From Henckelia pumila (taxonomy: Eukaryota; Streptophyta; Magnoliopsida; Lamiales; Gesneriaceae), in the NCBI RefSeq assembly GCF_033568475.1, contig NC_133123.1:139206062-139270061 (forward strand): a DNA stretch of 64,000 nucleotides. The letters are read 5' to 3'. Under the pieces are notes generated by a model. The model saw only the letters and a program-made list of their open reading frames with translations, made no database searches and had not been told where the DNA came from. Made by a program: the position numbers and the translations under genes. This document shows positions 21,651 to 34,122 of the stretch, one piece after another (position 1 is the stretch's first letter; every line of letters begins with the position of its first letter).

Positions 21651-24262
21651 ATATTGTTCATCATGTACAGGGTAGAATCTACCATCATAAGTGTTCACAT
21701 ATTCGCTAAGATCGTACCATGGTTGTACGAGCTGTGAAGGATCTAGTCCAAACCATTTTGATGCACATATGACATGTGAACAAGGGATTCCAAATATTGT
21801 TGTCTTCCCGCATGTGCAATCACGAGTAGAAATCTTAACAACTTGCATGTGATGTTGACTCCCCGGTCTTGCTCCCGTTGCAACGGATGTTGTCTGATCC
21901 CTTTGGTCAAATTATACAACCCTGTGTTCAATTGACTTTCTCAACCACTTCCCAAATTTTTCGCAAGCATAATCAGTCCAAGGTTGATGTTTTTCCATCA
22001 TTTTCTGACTTCGGCTCCTTCTTTGTATGAAATATTGCACGCATCGCTGTAAAGTCAATTCTACTATTGCGGTAATAGGGAGACGTCGAGCCCCTTTCAA
22101 TACACTATTTATACACTCAGACATATTTGTCGTCATGATCCCTCGCCTCCATCCACCATCATGAGCAAATGTCCATTTCTCTTTGGGGATGTTAGACAAA
22201 TAATTGAAAGCAACTACATTTTTTGATTTGATTGCTTTCATCGTGGCATTGAACTTGCTTATTTGATGTTGTGTCTCTGCTTCCCAACTTAAGTCCTTCA
22301 GATGAATATTTTTGAACCTATTATTGAAATTAGAACACACGTGTCTTAAAAAAAAATGATGGACACCATGTGGAGGTCTAAAGTCAGGGAGATCTTGCAC
22401 CGCACTTGTTATACCTGCATGCCTATCAGATATAAGACACACTCCTCTATAACCTCGTGTCACATGTCGTGCAACATTACTTAAGAACCAATGCCAAGAC
22501 TCATAAGTTTCTTCATCGACGAGCGCAAACGCTAGAGGAAACACCTGGTTATTAGCATCCAAAGTCACTGCAATGAGTAGTTTGTGCTTGTATTTCGTAT
22601 ATAGATGTGTGCCATCAACACTGATTATTCTGCGACAATGCTGGAATCCATCTATACATGGCTTGAAGGCCCAACATACAAAGTTCAAAACTTTATGGGA
22701 ATGCTCGTTTTGGCGAAGGTGCTTCCACTCTATAATAGTTCCTGGATTATACTTGGACAAAGCACCCATATATATAGGAAGCAATGAAACAGAGCTTTCC
22801 CATGTATCATATACGATCTCAACTGCACGCTTCAAACTCTTCCATGCCTTAGCATACGATATATCATACCCATATTTTCCTTTGATATTCTCTCGAACAT
22901 ATTTGATCTCATATACAGGATCACAACGCACAATTCCAAAAAGTGTGTTTGCCACCATATTTATGTCAAGGTTGTGGTGATCTATACCCACTTGACTAAA
23001 AATGCATGTATGATCCCCACCATACTTCGTTATCATGAAAAACCTTATATTCTGTTTGAATGATGCTCGAAGTCCCCAACCACAATTTCCTCCTTCAGAA
23101 AAGTTCTTACACTTGATCTTCTATATTGTTGGAGAACTTTGGACAACAACATATTCACGTCTTGCAATTCGAACAGAAAAATCCTTCACAGATGCTATTA
23201 ATTCAGCTTTGTTCTTGAAAACCATTTTCACACAAAGTGCAGGCCTTTCAGGGTCGTAAAACTTATTCCGCGATCTAGATGATAACCCAAATGAATCTGA
23301 AATTTGTTCATCAAAAACTGTGTTGAAAAATTGAGGTATTTCGCGCATAACAGGACCATCGTGAGGAATGTTCTGTGCAATTGTTTTCCCACCATAGTTT
23401 GGGGCATGCGACGACGTGCCCTCGCCCTGATGTGTATTCATGAATAGGGCGTCGTCTTCACATAGTGTGTTGTCATGGTCATCTTCTTCCCCATCATTTG
23501 ATGCAACATCAGGCTCACTATCACTACTCATTATATTGTGAGAACTGTCCGCAAACGGATCATGTGCCTCTGTAATATTTCCTGCAATTGCATCTGACAT
23601 ATTTGTTCCCCTAATCATGGGCCCTATTGCGACATCTTGTTGTGTGGGATTCGTGAGATGATGATCCCAAGGTCGTGAATTCAAACCCCATGATAGTGTT
23701 TCGTGTTGGACCCATCCGTGATCTTCTTCTGTGGGAACCATGATATGATGATCCCATATGCAAGTATCAATTCCAGAATACGGTTGCGTACCTGCATCAT
23801 CAATGTGGCGTGTAGAAGTTTGTGGCTGATCATTGAAATCTATTGTGCTCAAACCTTGTGTTATCCCTGGCATGAACGACTCATGATCACAACTTCTTAC
23901 GTCGTAAGATACTGGAGATGATTCAACATACAGGTAGAAGCAATGTAGTGCCGGTGAATCAAACATGAATTGTAAACTATCATCATCTGTGATGTACACA
24001 TGCTCTTCAATATGACGAGACATCACGTCGTAAGAATATTTTGTCGACAGTTTAACAGTGAATTGGGATGGGTCGATTAGTAGGAGGCGCTGTTATTCAC
24101 CAGTTGAGAAAATGTAATAGAACGTGGGATTTTCATGGGCCTACTTGCTGGTATGCTATATCCGACCCTCTCATTCTGGACAATGACATAACCACCTACG
24201 TAGAGTAATGCACTAACAACATCCATTTCTGTATTAAACAAAAAAATATACGATATCAACAT
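21594..24262 (-). pseudogene. MULE transposase (DDE plus SWIM zinc finger), degraded
   Basis: Mutator-type transposase, which cuts and pastes the element by binding its TIRs. Start at the ATG at 24262, after a splice-acceptor-like TTAATACAG. A frameshift lies between 24077 and 24026; one frame then runs 24026-21594 with two in-frame stops, TAG at 23121-23123 and TAA at 21912-21914. Domains: N-terminal region (SITFSQLVN, then LIDPSQFTVKLSTKYSYDV after the frameshift), MuDR DNA-binding region (IKCKNFSEGGNCGWGLRAS, read through the TAG) and the MULE DDE domain with ISVDGTHL (about 22610), LISDRHAGI (about 22420) and TTNMSECINSVLKGAR (about 22115), the likely Asp, Asp and Glu. The SWIM finger follows (CTCGKTTIFGIPCSHVICA, about 21770-21825). 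The Pro/Arg/Lys-rich tail usual after SWIM is missing: the frame ends where the PMD exon 4 reads on the other strand. Confidence 0.9.
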
Positions 24263-24299
24263 TCTTTAAAAAAAAACTATTATAACAAAAAAAATAATA

Positions 24300-25940
24300 A
24301 AACTTTTCATTTAAAAAAATTTAAATGATAAATTTTATAAGACCATTGATATTTATACTCTATTTTTTGTTTAATAAATTCCATATTCAATTCTTATAAC
24401 ATATATTGCTAATTATACACTTGATTATTTTATTTCTACTTCGGGAACATACAATAATGATGAAATCATGGAATATTTGATTTATCTCTAAAAGTTTAAT
24501 GTGTGATGATAAATTTCATAATTTCAATTAAATATATTGTGAATAATATTTAACATAATAACTATTTTATAAATTTTATTTTGTTTAAATAAATTAATGT
24601 CTTTTATATCAGATAACATGATTACTTAAAAAATTATTTTTAAAATTTCGAAAAAAAATATTATTGCCATAAGATAAGATATTGGAATATGAAACTTAAA
24701 TATAAGTTACTGGAAAAACTAAAATAATAAAATATTAAAATCAGAAAAAGTAATAAATCGGTTAGAAAAGAAAAAAAAAGGTAACGATACTTTAATGACT
24801 AATGTAGTTTTTCTTTCTAAATATTTAAATATTTTTATAAAAACTTTTTAACGGACTAACTTTAGGAATTAAGATAACAAAACTACTCAAAATAGAATAA
24901 TGAATGAAAGTGTATTATTGGTAATATATATTATAAAATTTAAAGATTCTATTCAACAAAAATTAGAGTACAAATATTACTCTCTATTTTATAAATAGAT
25001 TATCTAAATATTTCATAAGCAATATATCCTCTATAAATTTCTGTAATTATCTATAATAATTACAGTTAGTCTCGTCATCTTAATTATCAAAGTAATAATA
25101 TAATTTATTAATATAATATTACATTCAAACTGTAAAATAGAGTATTTATTTTTATTATTTCAAAATATGTTGTGAATATATAATCATAGCTTCAAGTATG
25201 ACTTAAATAATATAGATGACATTGCGGATGATTTCATTACCAATAAAACAAAAATCTAAAATGAAACTAATTAAAATTATTTATTTCTAGGTATGAAAAT
25301 TGATAAAATATTTTGAATAAATTACAGATAATCAATTTCACCGTAATGTTCATTAAGATTATAGTTCATTTCACAAGAAAAAGAATCACAGATTATACAA
25401 AAAAACAAAATAAATCCTCATTCTCGAAAAATAAATAAAATCAAATAAAAAAATGTGTGACTATAATTTTAAAATAAATTAATTAATTACTATTTCGTAA
25501 AATAATTAAATAAAATAAGATTTATCAATACTTTAAGCATAAAATAGATTGCAAAAAAAAAAAAAAGAGCATAAAATACGTAAAGATAACTTTTAACAAA
25601 ATTAAATTTATTTTAAATATTATATTCTACCAAAATTAACCGATAATATAATTATTAAAAAATAATAACGATAATTACCTGTTAACTGCGTATGAAGACA
25701 AGATCAACAGTCGAATTAAACTATAATCTGTCAATAAAAAAATAAAAATATCAACCCCAAAAAAATTTAATAAACTAAAAATTAAACATAGACACTTACT
25801 TACCTTTAACAAAAACGTAGAAAGCTGGAGCAAAAATACGAACGAATTCGAATATATAAAGGAATGGAGAAATGAAAATAATAGAGTTAAGATATACACC
25901 CGTGAATCAATAATTCACAACCCATAATCAATAAAGACAT
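24300..25940. other. AT-rich MULE interior, no gene seen
   Basis: Very AT-rich sequence upstream of the transposase and inside the right TIR. It probably contains the transposase promoter and 5' untranslated exon, but no element can be pinned down. Confidence 0.5.
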
Positions 25941-26315
25941 TTGAACCCGTGAATCAATAACCACGACCAAAGTGCGGGAATCAAGGAGCTTTTTGAATCC
26001 GGAGCAGACTGCTCAGGATTCAAAAAGTAATCTGGCCAAATTTGACCAGATTTATCTTTCTTACTTTATTTAAAAAAAATAATCGGCTGGACCGATAATT
26101 TTTTGTCAAGACGATTTTATTTGAGCCGATTGTTTATTTTTTTTAATATATAAATATGAATCCTGGACAGTCTGTCCCGGATTCATCAGAGAACTGACAG
26201 GTTTCTGATGAATCCGGAACAGACTGTCCCGGATTGTATTAGTTTGATCAATTTCTCCAGAATGCAATATTTTAATTAAATTTTATTAATTTTATATTAA
26301 TTTAATAAAAAACCC
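25940..26315 (-). repeat. right TIR of the MULE, made of consecutive palindromes
   Basis: Inverted counterpart of 16945-17330. Palindromic blocks: about 25989-26027 (CTTTTTGAATCC arms around an A), 26029-26052 (TCTGGCCAAA against TTTGACCAGA), about 26080-26140 (imperfect AATCGGCTGGACC block), 26158-26184 (GGACAGTCTGTCC core), about 26182-26215 (ATTCATCAGA and TCTGATGAAT arms) and 26212-26236 (CCGGAACAGACTGTCCCGG). Several blocks differ in sequence from the left TIR yet remain self-complementary. Confidence 0.85.
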
Positions 26316-26324
26316 AAAGAAAAG
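26316..26324. repeat. right 9-bp TSD of the MULE
   Basis: AAAGAAAAG, identical to the left copy at 16936-16944. Confidence 0.93.
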
Positions 26325-28529
26325 CTATGCCACCAAAGACTGCTTTTATCCAAACAAACAATTTTTTCCAATATGAAAATATACTAGCTAGCCTTTGGCC
26401 TATAGGCACGCAGATTACGAACACACTGACACAAGTAATTAGTGAGTGGGAGAGCTTTCTCCAATAATGGATTCCATTTCGACTTAGATTTAGCTCATAT
26501 AACATTATAATATAATGTGTTAGATCAGAGTTAAATAGGAGATCTACACCAACAAATATATTTAGTTAATTAATATTTTCATAAAATTTAGAAATGTTAA
26601 TTTATCCACCCTGATCTTCAAATCCAAAGGTAAGATTTTTAAAATTAATTTAAAAATAAATATATGTACAATACATGCATTTTTACAAATAAAAGAACAC
26701 ATGCTTTCTTTTTTCAAATTATAATAAATCTCATTTGGATTTGAAATACGCACAAAAATATCATATCATTTCGATTAAATCAAATTCATCGTTTCAAACA
26801 ACCTGCATGATTTACTCGTCCAACCTTAAATCAAATAAAAATAATCTTAAATCAAATACTTTTAAATCAAATCTCATGTTGGTATATATATCTCATGCCT
26901 TTTTCAAAAGTATGGGAGACTTTCCACTTTACCTTTAATAGGTGTGTACCATACAAAGTTGCCATGAGAAGTTTCATCGTAGTTTTTGATCCAACCTTAT
27001 AATTTTGAAATCACATGCATGGTACGTATCAGGAATATTGAAAACTAAAAGTGGCAAAAATATTTTAATATCACGTGGATGATTTAATTAACAGTATTTT
27101 TTAAATGTTGAAATTCATAGTTTCGAAGAATTTAATATTCTTTTGTAGCATTACATGGCAAACCTCAAAATTAAGTTACACTGTAATTGTCTGTTCATAA
27201 GAAAATTATATATTGATTAATGTAGTCACAAATTTTATATTTAAAAACAACTATTTTATTTCAAATCAATTAGAAAATGCTCGACTACTGCATACGTCAT
27301 CCAATGGCATTACTAAGAACGTCACCCATATTTAAACTATATTAATAATTAATTAATCCGTATTTATTTCTTTAATTAAAACTTAATCTGATCTAAGTAC
27401 TCCAACGCATAATAGAACAAATTTTGTTGTCAAGTTTGACTGAGGTACACTATGGCGGATCAAAATATTTTCATATTCTGCATTATAGTACCTTTTACTT
27501 AAAGATATGGAGAATATGCATGTTAATTTATTCAAAAATATTATTGAGAACATTCATAGCACTTGTACTTTAGGAAAAATTATAATTTTATTATTTTAAG
27601 TTTTATTTCTTTATGCATGGTTTTGATGTTTTAAATTGTCGAATTTCAATCTATGTTTGTTATCTAATTGTATTTTTCTATTTTTTATATATATTTTTTC
27701 CCATGTGATGCTAATATGGTGTCAAAGTTGGCAATGATTAGAATTGTCAAATATTAAAATATACATGACTAATTAAAACTAAATTTTTGAAAATACCAAA
27801 ATGGCAAAGAAACGATGACGGAAATAATTGAAAATTTCTCATAAAGGTCTATTGATTTTCTAATTAAAGTCGTAATGGAAACAATCCTAGAAATTTCCTT
27901 GCACATTAATTTCAAAGCAAGCAAAGCAAACATACAAGTGATAAGTCGACATCTCCTCGTGTTTTATTATTAACATGAAAAGAAGCAAGTAGTATCAAGA
28001 TGATTAATGTACGTATTATATTTTGGAAAATGCTATATTTACACGGAAGATTATTGTTGGATTACATGTTTCACTTGAAATTACAAAATTATCTCTATAT
28101 TGTATTTGAAAAAAAAAATCTTTCCAAAATATATTATCCTGGTGCACCATCAATTAATATTAGGTGATCGAACTTTTGATCTGCGTAGGAGCTAGGAAGA
28201 AGAAACTAAATTAAGAAGCATTCTGATTAATTACAAAAATTTAACCCACGAATCAAATGGTAATTGAACGTTTCTATAACTAAATCATAAGCGATTTTTT
28301 CCAAACAATAAATTATGAAATCTATCAATCATTAAAAAAGAAAGTGAGAATTACATTTTTGGTTCAGTAATTTTCGATTTTTTTTTGGTCATGATGAATT
28401 TGTATTTTTAATTCTATAATTAACTTGTATTTTTGCCCCATTTTGGTCCTATTATGGAGAATTGTAAGTTGTATGTTTTTGTTTCGCGTTTGGTCTATTC
28501 GTGTTTACCGGTCAAAAAAGACAGAAATG

Positions 28530-28589
<60 letters not shown>

Positions 28590-29590
28590 AGTTACACATT
28601 AAAAATAAAAATTCATCATAATATTATAAAAATAAAAAAATGAAAATTACATGATCAAAATTACAAATTGACATTAACATAAAAAAATCGTAAACTACGG
28701 AACCAAAAATATAATTTTACAATTAATTTTTTTTTAAACAACGTAAATGCTTAAATCACTACATCAGAAATATTATATACATATTATTTTACTTTTCAAG
28801 CTTTATAGTTAAAACAGCGGCCAAAGTGGGGTTAGTCAAAGACTCACTTTACACTTTCATTTACCCAAAGACATGCATGGGTCCATAATTAATTTAATAT
28901 CACTTCCAATTTTGAGTTAATTAATATTAATGTTATCCTTCAGAAACCATGCCATCCAAATCAATAGTAATTTCCATCACTCAAATTTCACCGCAAATTA
29001 TTAACCAAAAAAAATGAAGAAAAAAATGAAGATAAATTATAGACGTGATCCCAAGTTTCTAAGAAAATAAATGGCTCGGACTCATCAAACACATATATGT
29101 GTGTTACGAGACCACAAAAAGGCGTTTGAAAGACGAATTTGCTACGAAAAATACAAATCCGTGCTTTAATAAAATACAAGAAATTTGGGGTGCAAAAGCA
29201 ATTAATATGAAATGGAGAAAATTTTGATGTAAAATTATTAACAGATTATGGGACCATACTGTTTCTATCTATATATATATAAAAAAATTCTTTATGTTCA
29301 CAAGCAATAAAATATTTTGGACGAAAAAAATATGTATATAAGTTAATTAAATGGAAGACGTATATGCTATGAAGTTATAAATCTGTCTCAACTCAATATT
29401 TAGTACATATATATGATATAATGTTTTCAAAAAAAGTAAGTTTTCGTGTGTGACGGATGGATCCGATTCAAATATAATATGAAATGGTTGAAAATCTATA
29501 TCACAAAATTAACTCGTTAAATTATCTCCTAACTGTTATTTTTTGTCAAAAAATAAAAGGGTGGGAACAAAAGAAAACCAAATAAAGTGG
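26325..29590. other. AT-rich intergenic stretch with TA microsatellite, no gene seen
   Basis: No coding region or recognisable element. A TA microsatellite with one interruption occupies about 28530-28590. The distal part should contain upstream sequence of the LHTL8-like pseudogene. Confidence 0.6.
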
Positions 29591-29600
29591 ATGTTTCTCC

Positions 29601-29608
29601 TATATAAA
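29601..29608 (+). promoter_or_regulatory. TATA box of the LHTL8-like gene
   Basis: TATATAAA stands 140 bases before the ATG at 29748, after a CTCC motif, leaving a leader of about 115 bases. Position and sequence are typical of a plant core promoter, suggesting the promoter outlived the coding sequence. Confidence 0.6.
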
Positions 29609-30637
29609 CTTCACCAAATTCAGTTCCATTTCCAAAATATCCACAAAAGAGAGACACACACAAACCATTAATCTTGTTGTAACTAAAGACCTATTATTAT
29701 TGCAATAAATTATAAGATATTGACCGTAAAAAAAAAAAAAGAATATAATGAGCCAGCTCGTGGAAATCAAGAACTCAAGCCAAGGATTCACAATCCCGCA
29801 ATCACAATCCAGCACAAATGCTCCCTCACAAAATCTTCATTATTCCAATCCGGAGATACCTGAACGCCCGTTTGTTACAGTGGCCCGAATGATGACTCCT
29901 CTAGCCAGCCCGATGAAAAAGGCTATATCTGGCATGCAAACATACTTGGCAGAAGTGGGGCATATCACCAAGCTTGATCCCCAGGATTCATGGCTTCCAA
30001 TCACTGAATCCCGAAAAGGGAATGCTTGTTACGCCGCATTTCATACGCTTAGCTCCGGAATCGGATTCCAGTCCCTTGTATTGCCTCTTGCCTTCACTGC
30101 TCTTGGTTGGTAAGTCCTTCGTTTACGTTTTGTAGGAACCATGTAGATACTGTTTGGTATCATGGATGAGATATACGATAGATGAATAAAAATATGATGA
30201 GATATGGATAAGCAAAACATAGTTATGAATAATATGTTCTTTTGTATGTTTTTGATTTTGTTAGATTATTGTGTTTATTCTCTTAATTAATTACCATTGT
30301 CAATTTCAAACAATTTCACTTATATGACACTCATCCTCCACTAATACCATAGGTTGAGAGGTATTTGTTATCAAGCTTACATCTAAACTCATACCGGGCC
30401 ATGAGATATCATTGGGTTAACAAAAAAATGAGAGAAACATGAGATGAGTAAAAATTTGTGTCTCATCCCACTTTCATCTCATGTACCAAACAGTACCGTA
30501 ATGTATAAAATTGAGATGGTTCCATTTGATTTGGAGCTTGGTTTTCAATTGTTTCCGGGGTGTGGGGAATTTTGAGCCTGTGTTTGGGTTTTATCTGGTA
30601 ACTGTACACGTTATGGTTGCTTATTCAACTCCACGAA

Positions 30638-33245
30638 TGTAACACCCGAAAATTTTAATACGTAAATTTGCATGCATAATTAAGGAAAATAATTATTTAA
30701 AATTTATATTTAGGTTAAATGACATTTATGTGTTATTATGTGAATTATATGCATGATTTAAATTTATGAGATCATTTAACCCGCAGTTATTGTATTTTTA
30801 GATTTTTGAGAATATTTTTGAGTCGATCGCGTAGACGGAACCGTGGACGGACGAGATGCCAAAATATTTAGCCAAAAATATTTTATGAGTTTTATGAGCC
30901 TTAAAATAATATTTTAAGATATTTTGTCAAGAAAATTTTAGTATTTAATTATATATTTATTTAAGGGTTGATTTTTAGCCAAAATTAGTCCATTTATTGA
31001 CTTTTATTGATTTTTAAAATTAGCCTAATTTAGTATTTCTGGATTTTTGACTTATTATCAGATAAGTATGTATTTTAAGATTTTAAAATTTTATATTTTA
31101 TGGTATTTTATTTATCTATTTAACTTACACTAATTTAGCCTAATTAATTTCCTAATTACACTAAAATAAATTCCTACCCTACGTGATTCTCCCATCAGCC
31201 GCCTCCTATCATCATCATCAACCCTCCTCACGTTTCTTTACCAGAAAACTCAGTCCCATAGCCGATCGAACAATTTTTCTATGGAGATTTTGGTCCGTTC
31301 GTCGTCCCGGAGACCCGTAAACGCATCAACTCTCGTCAAATAAATTCAAGGCATGTCTAAATCCTTCTCTTGGCCACCATATAAGCTACTATTCACGCAT
31401 GATGGTTTTATTTCAGATTTTTATCATGAACTTTTCGATTTATGCATGGAGGTAAGGTTTTTGATGTATGTTTGATGATTCTTTCACTCATGGCTCACGT
31501 TTTTCATAGTATGGCTTGGTCCAGGACTGAGGGTTCGGTCAGGGGGTGTCCTAGGGTGCCTAAGGATCGAACCATGGCCAGGTTACAGGCTGGTTAGGGG
31601 CTGGCCGATCAGAAACTCCATGGAAGGGCTGTGGGTGCGCAGGGTTAGGGTTTAATGGAAGAGAGCTCGGCTGGTCCATGCATGGTCATGGACCAGCGGG
31701 GCATGGGCTAGGTTAGGACCGCCCACACGTGGGCTACGTCTGGGCGGTGGCGCTCCGGCCAGGGGTGGCCGGAGCTGGCCGGCAGCAGGCCAAGAAGGCC
31801 TGCTGCTCGCGGCCGAGGAGGGCTGGGAAAGGGGGGATCGGGTTTTGGGCTGGGGCTGGGTTTGGGCCGGGTCTTGGGGTTCGGGTCGGGTCTGGTAGGT
31901 ATAGGGTCGGGTCAGGTGGTCCGGGTTTGGGTTAGGTGGGCCGGGCTTGGGTATTTTAATTTTTAAGTATTTAATAGTTTAAGTGTATTTTGTATAATTA
32001 GTTAAAAAATTATTTGAGCCTCCAAATAATTTTATTTGGGCCTTAAATAATTTATTTAAGTTAGCCTAATAATTTTTATGGGCTTGGAAGCCCATAAAAA
32101 TTATTGGGTCAGTCAGTGGATTTTGGGCCACTCTAGAATTTTATTGTGTTTAATTAAGTTAATGGACTTAAATATTTTATTTGGGCCCAGTTAAGTTTAA
32201 TTAAGTTATTTGAGCTAAAAATATGATTATTGGGTTTTATTTAAGTTTAATGGGCCTAGATGAGTGACCAGCAGTCTGGACCAACCCATGAAAAATAAAT
32301 AAGTTCGGAATATATATTTAATTATTTTATGCATAAAGTTTATATTTTAAGTATAAGTATATTTATTATGAAAATAAATTAAATATATATTACGGACATA
32401 TTTTCAGTGCATGCATTCATGAAATTTCTTATGTATATAATTATGTAAATGATGAGCAATAAAATATTTTGGTGAAAATTGAAGTATGTGTGACATATAG
32501 GTGGTTTTTCACCATATGATTCGGTAGTTTTACTACCATAGGGGTGGTTATCCACCATATGATTCGGTATGTTACTACCATAGGAGGTGATTTATCACCG
32601 CCATCGTACGTTGGTTCAGGAGACTGATCAGTCGACACATGAGCGTCACACTTATGGATAGGACCATCTGCAGGTTTCAAAAGCATTGCTCAATTATGTT
32701 ATATATGATGAAGAAATAATATGTTTATGATTATGGTTATGATTCAGTTTATGATTCAGCAGTTTTATTATGTGATGAAAATATTTCCATGCATGCTCAT
32801 GTACATTTATATGTATTAGTAATTATGTGATGCATTATTTTTAACCTTGTTATAAAGGATTAGACATGTTGAGCTCCTAGGCTCACTACGCTTATATGGT
32901 GCAGGTGAGCATGATGACGTTTATATAGCTCCTACCGGTGGTGAGGACTTATGAGCTCACGGAGCAGTGAACCCCGTGACCGTCGCAGCTATTTAGTTTA
33001 TTATGTTGAATTTTTGAAACATGTTTTATTTTATTATTGTTTCCGCATTTGAGATTTTTCAGCAGCATTGTTTATTATTTTAAATTGATGCATGAAACAT
33101 TTTTAAGGATTTATTTATTTAATATTTTTCAGGTTATTTAAAAAAAAGTATGTTATTTTTATATACATATATATATGGGCATGTATGTATAGTAATAATA
33201 TTTTTTTTTAAAAAATTTCCGCATTTATTAGTAGTAGGTGTTTCA
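30638..33245 (+). repeat. 5' LTR of gypsy C, 2.6 kb
   Basis: Contains a GC-rich block at about 31500-31960 within otherwise AT-rich sequence, and ends TAGTAGTAGGTGTTTCA. A short GC-rich ORF at 31729 appears in both LTRs and is not considered a gene. Near-identical to 38977-41589. Confidence 0.93.
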
Positions 33246-33248
33246 TAA

Positions 33249-33260
33249 TGGTATCAGAGC
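33249..33260 (+). other. primer-binding site 1 of gypsy C
   Basis: TGGTATCAGAGC, three bases after the 5' LTR. A second, slightly changed copy stands at 34123. Confidence 0.85.
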
Positions 33261-33552
33261 CGACCTTTCTTAGTACGGTATGGTTCGGGGACGAACCAAG
33301 CGGAAGCTGGTGGGCATGTGACGCCCGGGGTTGAAGAGGCAGGGAGTGATCGCCGGTGCCAAGAGGTTGCACGGACAATGAGCGGCTCCTGGTAGGCTTC
33401 TAGGCGAAAGAAGACATGAATGAACCGATCCCGTTCCGGAATGAGAGGGATTCTGAGACTGTGTAGGTATGAGACTACATGGTTGAGGAGGGCTTAAAAA
33501 GATTTCATATGTACTATTCATATCAAGAAGATGTATCTTCTTTTCGGAAGCT

Positions 33553-33640
33553 CATCACATAAGAACTCCAAAGTTAAGCGTGCTTGACTTGGGACAATTA
33601 TAGGATGGGTGACCCCCTGGAAAGTTTTCTAGGGTGCATG
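33553..33640 (+). other. 5S rRNA-derived region in TRIM unit A, with pol III internal promoter motifs
   Basis: Clear similarity to the 3' two thirds of plant 5S rRNA: AGAACTCCAAAGTTAAGCG, with box A AAGTTAAGCGTGCTTG at 33570-33585 and box C TAGGATGGGTGACC at 33601-33614, then a CTGG-AAAGT segment and GTGCA. The 5' third of 5S is not recognisable, and no T-run terminator follows directly. It is therefore a retrotransposon 5S domain rather than an rDNA gene. Confidence 0.8.
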
Positions 33641-33973
33641 TGAGTGAGGACATAAGCACGCTGAAAAGATCTGTCTTGATACAGTGAGGCGTTACACATG
33701 TGACGCCCGGGGATGAAGAGGCAGGGAGTGATCGCCGGTGCCAAGAGGTTGCACGGACAATGAGCGGGAGTGATCGCCGGTGCCAAGAGGTTGCACGGAC
33801 AATGAGCGGCTCCTGGTAGGCTTCTAGGCGGAGGGAGACATGAATGAACCGATCCCGTGCCGAAATGAGAGGGATTCTGAGATTGTATAGGTATGGGACT
33901 ACATGGTTGAGGAGGGCTTAAAAAGATTTCATATGTATTATTCATATAAAAAAGATGCATCTTTTTTTCGGAA

Positions 33974-34062
33974 GCTCATCACATAAGAACTCCAAAGTTA
34001 AGCGTGCTTGACTTGGGGCAATTATAGGATGGGTGATCCCCTGGAAAGTTTTCCAGGGTGCG
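33974..34062 (+). other. 5S rRNA-derived region in TRIM unit B
   Basis: Second copy of the 5S-like region, with box A intact (AAGTTAAGCGTGCTTG) and box C changed to AGGATGGGTGATCC. Confidence 0.78.
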
Positions 34063-34122
34063 TGTGAGTGAGGATATAAGCACACTGAATAGACCCGTCT
34101 TGATACAGTGAGGCGTTACAAA

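Larger units (their letters stand above)
16945..26315 (-). mobile_element. complete Mutator-like element (MULE) with transposase and plant mobile domain gene, 9.37 kb
   Basis: Outer ends are GGGTTTTTT(T)ATTAAATT and its complement. They are flanked by the perfect 9-bp duplication AAAGAAAAG at 16936-16944 and 26316-26324; 9 bp is the hallmark TSD length of Mutator-type transposition. The terminal inverted repeats are roughly 370 bases. Inside are two convergent genes: a MULE transposase on the minus strand (24262 to 21594) and a PMD gene on the plus strand (20182 to about 21650). Both are broken by stops or frameshifts, so the copy is non-autonomous now. The flanking interior (17331-20181, 24300-25940) is very AT-rich and non-coding. 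Strand is given by the transposase. Confidence 0.93.
33261..34120 (+). mobile_element. Cassandra-like TRIM segment with two tandem 5S-containing LTRs, inside gypsy C leader
   Basis: 33261-33316 resembles a TRIM internal stretch ending in a purine-rich AGCGGAAGCTGGTGGGCA. Then come two tandem LTR-like units that start TGTGACGCCCGGGG and end GAGGCGTTACA: unit A 33317-33696 (380 bases) and unit B 33699-34120 (422 bases). Unit B equals unit A plus a 42-base internal tandem duplication (AGTGATCGCCGGTGCC... at about 33727 and 33769). Each unit carries a 5S rRNA-derived region. 5S sequence inside short LTRs is the defining feature of Cassandra TRIM elements. Non-coding; probably copied by proteins of other elements. 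Confidence 0.82.

Noticed and set aside
22573..22980. 135-codon plus-strand ORF across the MULE transposase
   Set aside because: Shadow frame on the opposite strand of the well-supported DDE domain.
28530..28643. Tyr/Ile-repeat ORFs at 28425-28643
   Set aside because: They are translations of a TA microsatellite.
31729..31935. GC-rich 68-codon ORF in the gypsy C LTR, repeated at 40066
   Set aside because: It is low-complexity Gly/Arg-rich translation of a GC-rich LTR block, present in both LTRs without a start context or known domain.
33553..33640. A functional 5S rRNA gene
   Set aside because: The 5' third of 5S is not recognisable, no T-run terminator follows, and the region is part of a TRIM LTR; it is a retrotransposon 5S domain.
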